The position numbers were made by a program, and so were the translations under genes. From Pyxidicoccus xibeiensis (lineage in GTDB: Bacteria > Myxococcota > Myxococcia > Myxococcales > Myxococcaceae): DNA of 64,000 nt. Positions 44,259-51,663 of the stretch are shown piece after piece. Where the stretch lies: NCBI RefSeq assembly GCF_024198175.1, contig NZ_JAJVKV010000001.1:1-64000 (forward strand). The letters run 5' to 3'. The notes beneath the pieces are model-generated. The model was given only the letters and a program-made list of their open reading frames with translations, was not told the DNA's origin and did not search any database. Positions within the stretch are counted from its first letter, which is position 1. Each line of letters starts with the position of its first letter.

Positions 44259-45735
44259 CACCGGCCCCGACTCCCCTTCCTCGGACGCCCTCTCGGGAGA
44301 GCCAGCGGACTCGGGCGTGCAGCCGGAGGGCACGCTGACGCGGCGGAGCATGCTGGCCAGGACGGGAGCCACGCTCGCGGGCGGCGCGCTGCTGCTCGGG
44401 GGTGCTTCGGCCCAGGCGCAGGCGGACGTCCCGGGTGCCCGCAGGCCGCGCGAGGGCTCCGCCGCGGACACGGGCCGGCGTTACGCGAAGCAGGACTGGC
44501 AGGCCCCGGGAATGCCAAACCGGGACTACCGGCCCGTCGTGGTGCCCAACGGCACGAAGCTGCCGTGGAAGGTGGTGGACGGCGTGAAGGTCTTCCACCT
44601 GGTGGCCGAGGAGGTGGAGCACGAGCTCGCGCCGGGCCTGAAGGCCCTGTGCTGGGGCTACAACGGGCGCGTGCACGGCCCCACCATCGAGGTGGTGGAG
44701 GGAGACCGGTTCCGCTGCTACGTCACCAACCGCCTGCCCGCGCCCACCACGGTGCACTGGCACGGCATCCTGCTGCCCAATGGCATGGACGGCGTGGGCG
44801 GGCTCAACCAGAAGGCAATCGCTCCCGGCGAGACGTTCCGGTACGAGTTCACCATCCGGCAGGCGGGCACGGCGATGTACCACTCGCACCATGACGAGAT
44901 GACGCAGATTGCGCTCGGCCTGGGGGGGATGTTCGTCATCCACCCGCGCCGCCCCGTGGGGCCGCGCATCGACCGCGACTTCGCCATCATGCTGCACGAG
45001 TGGCGCATCGACGTGGGCACCCGCCGTCCGAACCCGAACGAGATGACGGACTTCAACCTGCTCACCATGAACGCGCGGGCGTTTCCGGGCACCGAGCCGC
45101 TCGTGGTGCGCAAGGGCGAGCGGGTGCGCATCCGGCTGGGCAACATGAGCCCGCAGGACCACCACCCCATCCACCTGCACGGCTACCAGTTCCGCATCAC
45201 CGAGACGGACGGCGGACGCATCCCCGAGGCCGGGCAGTGGCCGGAGACGACGGTGCTGGTGCCGGTGGGCAGCACGCGCACGATTGAGTTCGTGGCGGAC
45301 GAGCCCGGGGACTGGGCCTTCCACTGCCACATGACCCACCACGTGATGAACCAGATGGGCCATGACTTCCCGAACATGGTCGGCGTGAAGCCGGGCGGGC
45401 TGGACGCGAAGGTGCGCACGCTGCTGCCGGGCTACATGACCATGGGCCAGACGGGCATGGCCGACATGGGCGACATGGGGATGGCGGTGCCTCCCAACTC
45501 CATTCCCATGGTGGGCGGCAAGGGCAAGCACGACTCCATCACCATGGGCGGCATGTTCACCGTGCTCAAGGTGCGCGACCAGCTGGACGGGTACGGCGAC
45601 CCGGGCTGGTACGAGAATCCGCTGGGCACGCTCGCGGTGGCGGCCACTGGCGACGAGCTGCGGCGGGATGGAGTCGATGTGAATGCTCCACCCCAGGTGG
45701 AGCCCGGCGCTCCGGAGAATCGTCGGCGAGGATGA
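44239..45735 (+). CDS. Tat-exported multicopper oxidase
   Basis: 498 residues. Tat signal TRRSMLARTG followed by a hydrophobic segment ending AQA. All four copper motifs are present: His173/His175 (HWHG), His215/His217 (HSHHDEM), His309-His314 (HPIHLHG) and H362-C363-H364 with His368 and axial Met373 (HCHMTHHVMNQM). Residues about 390-440 are Met-rich (GQTGMADMGDMGM, SITMGGM), as in CopA/CueO-type proteins that oxidise Cu(I) in the periplasm. It is cotranscribed with the metal lipoprotein and TolC-like gene. The C-terminus has an added DPGWYENPLGTLA segment. Confidence 0.92.
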   Translation: MSTRKTDTGPDSPSSDALSGEPADSGVQPEGTLTRRSMLARTGATLAGGALLLGGASAQAQADVPGARRPREGSAADTGRRYAKQDWQAPGMPNRDYRPVVVPNGTKLPWKVVDGVKVFHLVAEEVEHELAPGLKALCWGYNGRVHGPTIEVVEGDRFRCYVTNRLPAPTTVHWHGILLPNGMDGVGGLNQKAIAPGETFRYEFTIRQAGTAMYHSHHDEMTQIALGLGGMFVIHPRRPVGPRIDRDFAIMLHEWRIDVGTRRPNPNEMTDFNLLTMNARAFPGTEPLVVRKGERVRIRLGNMSPQDHHPIHLHGYQFRITETDGGRIPEAGQWPETTVLVPVGSTRTIEFVADEPGDWAFHCHMTHHVMNQMGHDFPNMVGVKPGGLDAKVRTLLPGYMTMGQTGMADMGDMGMAVPPNSIPMVGGKGKHDSITMGGMFTVLKVRDQLDGYGDPGWYENPLGTLAVAATGDELRRDGVDVNAPPQVEPGAPENRRRG

Positions 45736-45810
45736 AACCCGGAGCCCCGTCACGTCACCATTGCCGCTGGGGGCCACGCGGACCATCCTGGCCCAACGGA
45801 GGCAATGACG

Positions 45811-46587
45811 ATGAGAGACGGGCTCCTGCCCCTCGTGGTGGCGACGGTCTTCCTGGTGGGATGTCGCACGGGTGGCGCGGCGACCGCGAGCCCCAAGGTC
45901 CACCGCGCATCCGTGAATCCCCCCGTGGAGATTCACGGTGCCCTGCGGGAGATGATGCACGAAGGGCGCACCGGTCCCGTGGTGGAGGTGGCTCGTGCCA
46001 CGGAGTCTCCGGACTCGGTCGCCGTGGGAGCGCTGGCCGGGCTCACGGGTGAGGTCACCGTGCTGGATGGCGAGGCGTGGCTGTCCTACGCGGAGGCGGA
46101 TGGGATGGCTCGCACCGTGCGCACGAAGACGCCGTCCGACAGCGCCACGCTGCTGGTGATGGGGCGACTTCCGAACGCGCAGTGGGTGACGCTGGAGGAG
46201 GACGTGCCGCTCACGGCGCTGGCGGACCGCATCTCCGCGCTCGCGCAGGCCCGGGGCGTGGACGTCACCCGTCCCTTCCCGTTCACCGTGGAGGGGACGC
46301 TCCGGGAGCTCGCGTGGCACGTCGTCGATGGGAGCAAGCTGCGCGAGGGCGCGTCACACCAGGAGCACATGACCGCCGGAGTCCAGAGCCGGAAGGACAG
46401 CGCCACCGGTGTGCTGGTCGGCTTCTACTCCACCCAGCACCACGGCATCTTCACGCACCACGACAGCGACGCCCACGTGCACGTCGTGCTCGCGGAGGAG
46501 AACGCCTCCGGGCACGTGGACGGCGTCACCGTGGGCAGGGGCGCTCGCGTGCGGCTGCCGGCGCCTTCGGCCCCTGCCGGGCCGTAG
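45811..46587 (+). CDS. Exported acetolactate decarboxylase-like lipoprotein
   Basis: 258 residues from the second ATG at 45811, which is 8 bases from GGAGG; the first ATG is too close to it. Lipobox L-V-G-C. The body resembles alpha-acetolactate decarboxylases: HGALREMMHEG, GALAGLTGEVTVLDG and the C-terminal zinc histidines in GFYSTQHHGIFTHH and DAHVHVV...SGHVDG. True AlsD/BudA enzymes are cytosolic; a lipoprotein version beside copper-oxidase genes is odd, so the substrate may differ. It ends 2 bases before the Rieske 3'-end remnant. Confidence 0.72.
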   Translation: MRDGLLPLVVATVFLVGCRTGGAATASPKVHRASVNPPVEIHGALREMMHEGRTGPVVEVARATESPDSVAVGALAGLTGEVTVLDGEAWLSYAEADGMARTVRTKTPSDSATLLVMGRLPNAQWVTLEEDVPLTALADRISALAQARGVDVTRPFPFTVEGTLRELAWHVVDGSKLREGASHQEHMTAGVQSRKDSATGVLVGFYSTQHHGIFTHHDSDAHVHVVLAEENASGHVDGVTVGRGARVRLPAPSAPAGP

Positions 46588-46589
46588 GA

Positions 46590-46658
46590 CCCAGATCCGT
46601 ACCTTCAGCCGCGTCTCGCGGACGGCCTCGCCCACCACGCCGGGCGTCTCCTTTACCT
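46590..46658 (-). pseudogene. 3' end of a Rieske oxygenase gene (remnant)
   Basis: On the minus strand this reads KETPGVVGEAVRETRLKVRI, clearly homologous to the last 20 residues of the intact Rieske gene at 51664-52755 (KEKPGAVGDAVHETRLKMR). About 53 of 62 bases match; differences are mostly third positions and the stop codon is lost. The homology ends abruptly at KETPG. It marks the left boundary of the three-gene cassette. Confidence 0.75.
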
Positions 46659-46964
46659 GGCTGCAATCGGCATCCAGACCGCTTACATCGTCCCGGGCCA
46701 GTCCTGGCAGGACCGCACCGGCGAAGGCGGCAACGGCCACTGCTGGAGTGAATGTCTGCCCATGGAGTGGCTTGACAACGGCAAGGGCCCCAGTCCTGAA
46801 AATAGTTAGCTAGTGCACCCAAAAGGCGAAACCCAACCGGCAACGCGCCTTGAAGTAGCCTGCGTGATTCGGCAGGCTCCGTTCGTCTGGCGGTGAGACG
46901 GCTGCGCGCACGCTGTCAAAGCAGTGCACGCGCCAAACGTGGGCTCTGCTTGAGGGGAGGCGCC
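46659..46964. other. Left flank and promoter region of the cassette
   Basis: No intact gene. Plus-strand bases 46666-46809 stay open in the frame of the preceding ALDC-like gene and give a coding-like stretch (QTAYIVPGQSWQDRTGEGG, then HCWSECLPMEW) that ends at TAG, possibly a gene-end fragment. The AT-richer part after 46790 and the inverted repeat at 46857 probably form the cassette promoter. Confidence 0.4.
46857..46878. promoter_or_regulatory. Inverted repeat upstream of the caspase cassette
   Basis: AGCCTGC and GCAGGCT, 7 bp each, separated by 8 bases, about 87 bases before the first start codon. Could be an operator half-site pair, for instance for the HTH protein encoded by the third gene, or a leader hairpin. 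Confidence 0.3.
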
Positions 46965-48407
46965 ATGGGGGTACGACCGTTCTTCATCAACATCGCTCCG
47001 GACGGCACGTTCGCGGCTACGAGCGACTACGCCACGACGCCCGGAGATGTCGACGCGCTTTTCGCCGCTCTCAACGGGGACGCACAGCGCCGGCTGCTGC
47101 TCTACTTCCACGGAGGCCTTGTGGCCGAGGCCTCCGGCATACGCGTAGCTCGAGCAATGACTGAGCACTTCGGCGAGACGAGCTACGCGGTGAGCTTCGT
47201 CTGGAATTCGGGGTTGCTCGATGTCATCCGCGCGAGCATTCGGGACATCTCGAACACGAAGCTCTTCCAGAAGCTTGTCCGGGTGGTCATGAAGCGGGTC
47301 TCCGGCAAGCTGAGCATCGACGTCGAGGGCCGTGGAGGGACTGCGGGACTGACGGATGCGGACATCGACGCCATCATCCGCGGAGCGAAGACAAGCTCGA
47401 CCTTCGATGATGGAGCACGAGGGAGCGCACCAGAGGTCGTCGCGCAGACCGGCGAGCCCATTCTCCGTGCCGAGCTGCAAGGGGAGTTGGATGCCGAGCT
47501 CTCGGGACAAGATCCCGCTGAGTGGGAAGAGGCGCTTCAGGAGGCCCAGCAGAAACTTCCAGAGGACCTCCTCAATGATGAGCTCCGACAGCCCATGGAC
47601 ACCGAGGGACAGCGAGGTGTGGTGCTCACGGTCTTGCTCAAGCTGACCGTCGGCGTCGCGTTCAGGGTCATCAAACGCTACGTGGGTGCGCGTGACCACG
47701 GCTTCTACCCCACGGTCTTCGAGGAGGTGCTCCGCCAGGTGTTCCTCGCAAAGGTCGGCGAGTGGGCCTGGGGCCGCATGAAGCGGTCCGCCCAGCTGAT
47801 GTGGGCGAACCCGGCGGTCACATTCCCCAAGGCCTCCGAGGGTGCGGGGCTCACCTTGCTTCGGAAGCTCTCGGCGATGGACCCCAAGCCAAGAATCGAC
47901 GTGATTGGCCACTCCGCCGGCTCCATTGCCATTTGTCATATGTTCGAAGCGCTGGACCGAGAGAAGCTCGACCTGAAGGTGCGCAACGTCGTGCTGCTCG
48001 CGCCTGCGTGTCGCCATGACCTCTTCCGGAACACCATCATTCGGCACCAGGACCGATGGAAGTCGTTCCGCATGTTCACCATGCTTGACGAGCTCGAGGC
48101 TGCGGACGCCCTGGTCGATGACGTGCCTTTCCTCTACCCTCGGTCGCTCCTCTACCTCGTCTCTGGAGCGTTCGAGGCCGAGGCGGACACGCCCCTGCTC
48201 GGGATGACGCGGTTTCTCAAGGGTCAGAAGCCGTTTGACGGACACGCGTTCGACGACGTCAAGGCATTCATGGATGAGCCTGGGCGGCTCGTCCTGGCGA
48301 AAACAGGTGACGACGCGACCCTGGGCCTTCGGTGCCATGCAGCAGACCATGGCACCTTCGATGAGGATGTCATGACGATGGAGAGCCTGAAGCACCTCGC
48401 GCAATGA
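46965..48407 (+). CDS. Alpha/beta-hydrolase (lipase-like) of the caspase cassette
   Basis: 480 residues from the ATG at 46965 (GGGGAGG upstream). No signal peptide. Motifs: oxyanion HG at LLLYFHGGLV (His49), nucleophile elbow GHSAGS with Ser317, and a late His462 (ADHGTF) as a possible third triad member. A 190-residue insert (about 110-300) lies between the oxyanion motif and the elbow and holds an acidic segment (LQGELDAELSGQDPAEWEEAL) and the hydrophobic stretch VVLTVLLKLTVGVAFRV, which may contact membrane. It probably acts on lipid or ester substrates. First gene of the cassette; its stop overlaps the caspase start (ATGA). Confidence 0.75.
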   Translation: MGVRPFFINIAPDGTFAATSDYATTPGDVDALFAALNGDAQRRLLLYFHGGLVAEASGIRVARAMTEHFGETSYAVSFVWNSGLLDVIRASIRDISNTKLFQKLVRVVMKRVSGKLSIDVEGRGGTAGLTDADIDAIIRGAKTSSTFDDGARGSAPEVVAQTGEPILRAELQGELDAELSGQDPAEWEEALQEAQQKLPEDLLNDELRQPMDTEGQRGVVLTVLLKLTVGVAFRVIKRYVGARDHGFYPTVFEEVLRQVFLAKVGEWAWGRMKRSAQLMWANPAVTFPKASEGAGLTLLRKLSAMDPKPRIDVIGHSAGSIAICHMFEALDREKLDLKVRNVVLLAPACRHDLFRNTIIRHQDRWKSFRMFTMLDELEAADALVDDVPFLYPRSLLYLVSGAFEAEADTPLLGMTRFLKGQKPFDGHAFDDVKAFMDEPGRLVLAKTGDDATLGLRCHAADHGTFDEDVMTMESLKHLAQ

Positions 48408-49411
48408 GCTCCCAACTTGACTATGCAGTCGTAGTGGGCGTGAACCACTATCCCTGGTTCCGGCCGCTCAGGGGGGCTATCGAGGATGCCCTGCGCGTCC
48501 GCGAGTGGCTCGTGGACAAAGAGCGCGGCGGAGCAGTGACTCAGTGTGAGCTGATTCTCTCAAGTAAAGAACCCCCTCCGGAAAAGCCGCTGAACGCTGA
48601 CATCGACACGGCGATTCAGCGGATCATCGACGCGGCGCGAGTCGACGGCGCTGCCGAGCGGAGATTCTACTTCTACTTCGGCGGCCACGGATTCGCGAAC
48701 ATGCACTCGGATGTCGCTCTGTGCATGGTGCGCTGGTCGAAGGTGTACCGTGGCTGTGCGCTCAGCAGCAGCAAGTACACGAGTGCACTCGTGAACTACG
48801 GGCTCTTCGACGAGATCGTCTTCTGGCTCGACTGCTGCCGCACGTCTGAAATCGGAGGCGAGGGGCAAGGGCCATGGAACGCTCCACCATCGGCTTCTCC
48901 GGATGCCAGGCGCTCTCGGTCCTTCCTGGCTCACGCCACGTCGTTCCTCAACCCGGCCGGGGAGTCCGCGGTGGAGGGAGATGCATCGGTAGTACGCGGA
49001 CACTTCACCCAGGCGCTCCTCGCCGGCCTCTGGGGAGGCGCGGTCAAGGACGGCCGGGGAGTCAGTCCAGCGGGGCTCAAGGAGTACCTGCAGAAGGAGA
49101 CCCCACTCATTGCCCAAGAGGCGAAAAGGTCAGGCCAGATTCCCGAGGTCATCGATGGCTTGAACGGGAGCCGTCTCTTCGGCACTGCGGGCATCGAGTC
49201 AGAGGTCGAGATCGTCTTCCAGAAAGAGCGCAGTGGAGAGGTGGTTTTGGAGGACAGTTCCTTGAACGTGCTCAAACGAGGTCTAGCTGCCACTGGCCCA
49301 TGGCGCGTCAGCCTCCGACGTGACCGGTATACGCTCCGGGAGTTGTCGACCGGCGTCCAGCATACCTTCTCGTTCCGTCCAACGCGGGAGGGGCAACGTG
49401 TCCGATTCTAG
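48404..49411 (+). CDS. Caspase-like cysteine protease (peptidase C14)
   Basis: 335 residues, cytosolic. Caspase/metacaspase fold: N-terminal VVVGVNHYPWFRPLRGAIEDA, catalytic His95 in YFYFGGHGF and catalytic Cys145 in FWLDCCRT. After the catalytic domain (about 5-235) comes SGQIPEVIDGLNGSRLF, then a C-terminal beta module (about 265-335) with VEIVFQKERSGEVVLED and the turn RRDRYTLREL, similar in pattern to the N-terminal module of the next protein. ATGA overlap with the hydrolase and a 14-base overlap with the third gene show tight coupling. Likely the regulated protease of the cassette. Confidence 0.88.
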   Translation: MSSQLDYAVVVGVNHYPWFRPLRGAIEDALRVREWLVDKERGGAVTQCELILSSKEPPPEKPLNADIDTAIQRIIDAARVDGAAERRFYFYFGGHGFANMHSDVALCMVRWSKVYRGCALSSSKYTSALVNYGLFDEIVFWLDCCRTSEIGGEGQGPWNAPPSASPDARRSRSFLAHATSFLNPAGESAVEGDASVVRGHFTQALLAGLWGGAVKDGRGVSPAGLKEYLQKETPLIAQEAKRSGQIPEVIDGLNGSRLFGTAGIESEVEIVFQKERSGEVVLEDSSLNVLKRGLAATGPWRVSLRRDRYTLRELSTGVQHTFSFRPTREGQRVRF

Positions 49412-51431
49412 CCGGGGCGCGACGCACCCCCTCATCATCGAGGGCTCTCTCGGTGACTCCTGGGTCGAGGTTTTCGATGGCCGCGGGGATCTCCGTTGGA
49501 GTGGCTCGGAGCCACAGACGTTGCACCTTCCACGCGGGGTCTACCAGGTGCGCGCGAGCCTGGGCTCGCGTGTCCGGGACACGCTCGTAAGACACGAGGG
49601 CGAGACGCGGCTTCCCATCGAGCCTCCGCCCTACACCTCCTCAGCACCCCTTCATGGGAATGCGGATGCTCCGGACGAGTGCAGGGCCGCAGCGGTGCAG
49701 TGGAGCGGCAGCACCACGGGAGACGCGCCGGGAGCCAGCGCGATTCCCGACCTCTTCATCTTCGTGTGGCGGAAGGGAGCTCGCGCGAGCGTGAACGGAA
49801 GGCTCGGCGGGGATGTCACGCTTCAGTCTCCCGATGGCCGACTTTTGCGCCTCGATGACCCGACGCTGACGCGGACCGACGGCAGGCGTTGGGTCGCCTT
49901 CTCCACGGCGACTCCCGCCGCAGCCTATCGCCTGAGTGTCGGCACGACCGAGCAGAGGACGATGCCCGTCCAGGTGTTCCGGGGGTGGTGCACACAGGTG
50001 TTTCTGGCCGTTGACGAGGAACCCGAACTGGAGCGCGCGACCGTGTTCCTTGCGCCCCGTGGCAAGGCCTTCGACCCTTCGGATGAGACCGCGCGCGCGG
50101 TCGACCTCGGGCTGAGCTCGCTCCGTGAGGCAGGAGAGATTCCGCACAGGGTGCGTGACGTCCTCCTCTCGGAGAAGTTCGAGAACCCGCTGCTGGGCCT
50201 CGTCGGTGCGCACCTGACGCTCTCATTCGAGCGCGAGCGACCCATTGATGGAGCCATCCAGCATCTGCGCGAGCTCATCGGGGACTGCCCCGACGTACGC
50301 GCGCTGGAGGTTCGTGCGGCCCTCAAGTTCCAGAGAGTGCCCAGGGAGGGCCCCCCCTTGAGGGAGTTCCCGATGCTGCGCCGGGGCTTCGATGCCCTCC
50401 AGCAATGGGCAACCATCAACGAGGATCTTCTCCACGATGACCTTCTCGACCTAGCGAGCCATGTCCGTCGTGATTCGCCATGGACGACCTGGGAAACAAA
50501 GGAGGTCATGGCGTCCCTTGCCTTGTCATTGCAGAGCCCGCAGGAAGCTCTACCCAAGACGGGGCTGACCAATTGGGTCGACATGGCAGTGCTTGAAGCC
50601 GAAGCCTCAGGGGAAGGCACGACGCGCGACCTGGCAGTTCAGCTCGGCGTGAGCCGAAAGGTCATCCAGCACTCCCGGCTCAAGGTGGCCGAGACGATGC
50701 GGGCGTTCAATGTCACTGCCCGGGCACTCTTCCAGGGACTCGTGACGCCTGAGCGTCGCACATCGCCGAAGGAACAGCCTCGCAGCCGTCCACGGCAGGT
50801 GACGCTCACCACGCAGGATCGCCGTCTGTCCGCCCCCGTGCCCAGATTGGGACGACAGCTCCAGAAGGAGCTTCACACGCTCCGCACGCGCGCGCTGCTC
50901 TACAGCCGGACCGCAGACAAGCCTGAGGTGCGGCAGGAGATGCTTCGGCTCGAGAGCTACGTCTGGGCTACGCTGACCGACGACGCTGTCCTGCGAAGGG
51001 CGGAGGCGCTCATGCAGGAGTGGAGCGTGCCCTGGACCGAGCCCTACAGCTCTACGGCACACGAGATTGAGGAGATGCTTGGAGCATGGGTCGTCGCCAA
51101 GCGGCAGGTGGTAGCTACACTCAGACCTTTCGCAAAGGCGCTCGGAGAGCACCCACCGCTGCCACTTGAGCAGGCACAGGGGATTGTCATGCGCGCTCTG
51201 GCCAATCATCGCCATTCCGTCGAGAGCACTCTCGACTGGTCGCGCCACCCCAAGAAGCGCTTGCGGGTTTCGAGCGTCTCACTCGCCAGTAGCGCCGTTG
51301 GCGCCCTCTCGGCCATGTCCGCAGCGCTCTGGTCGATAGACCGCTCAGGGACGGTCTACCGCGCTGCCTCCGCATCGCTGCGCGACATCTCTGGGCTGCT
51401 TGGTGGCCCACGGACGCTGACCGAGGAGTAG
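49398..51431 (+). CDS. Unrecognised 677-residue HTH-containing partner of the caspase
   Basis: Starts at a GTG with GGAGG eight bases upstream. No known family recognised over its full length. Visible parts: a beta-sandwich-like module (about 10-75, DSWVEVFDGRGDLRWSG and LPRGVYQVRASLG); a second beta-rich region (about 110-225); a helical stretch with ENPLLGLVGAHLTL (about 257-270), a pattern I associate with proteins near bacterial caspases; an HTH near 407-436 (TRDLAVQLGVSRKVIQ), like sigma region 4 or LuxR types; and a C-terminal hydrophobic segment (about 615-640). Candidate sensor, regulator or caspase substrate. Confidence 0.7.
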   Translation: MSDSSRGATHPLIIEGSLGDSWVEVFDGRGDLRWSGSEPQTLHLPRGVYQVRASLGSRVRDTLVRHEGETRLPIEPPPYTSSAPLHGNADAPDECRAAAVQWSGSTTGDAPGASAIPDLFIFVWRKGARASVNGRLGGDVTLQSPDGRLLRLDDPTLTRTDGRRWVAFSTATPAAAYRLSVGTTEQRTMPVQVFRGWCTQVFLAVDEEPELERATVFLAPRGKAFDPSDETARAVDLGLSSLREAGEIPHRVRDVLLSEKFENPLLGLVGAHLTLSFERERPIDGAIQHLRELIGDCPDVRALEVRAALKFQRVPREGPPLREFPMLRRGFDALQQWATINEDLLHDDLLDLASHVRRDSPWTTWETKEVMASLALSLQSPQEALPKTGLTNWVDMAVLEAEASGEGTTRDLAVQLGVSRKVIQHSRLKVAETMRAFNVTARALFQGLVTPERRTSPKEQPRSRPRQVTLTTQDRRLSAPVPRLGRQLQKELHTLRTRALLYSRTADKPEVRQEMLRLESYVWATLTDDAVLRRAEALMQEWSVPWTEPYSSTAHEIEEMLGAWVVAKRQVVATLRPFAKALGEHPPLPLEQAQGIVMRALANHRHSVESTLDWSRHPKKRLRVSSVSLASSAVGALSAMSAALWSIDRSGTVYRAASASLRDISGLLGGPRTLTEE

Positions 51432-51663
51432 CTGGGCCCCGGTGCCCAAGAGAAACCCTGGACCCCTGACAACACCGTCCGTCCAGAGGGTGTATCGCGA
51501 CATGCCGCCTGGCGACTTCGAGCAGTCGGCCCGCCTGGGGAAGCGCCAGCGCATCGAGCCCAAGGCCCAATGGCATTTCTCCCGCTTCCACGGTGCGCGC
51601 GCTTCCACGCCCCCAGATGCGGGGAAGTGTTTCGACAGTTCCCGCTCCGGAGGATTTTCGGCC
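51432..51663. other. Right flank of the cassette
   Basis: 232 bases between the third cassette gene and the convergent Rieske gene. One plus-strand frame (from 51442) reads a coding-like stretch (VYRDMPPGDFEQSARLGK, then PKAQWHFSRFHG) with no good start signal, perhaps a gene fragment brought with the cassette. No terminator seen. Confidence 0.35.

Noticed and set aside
45811-46587. Gene symbol budA/alsD for the ALDC-like gene
   Set aside because: The protein is a predicted lipoprotein in a metal cluster, so the classic cytosolic role is not supported.
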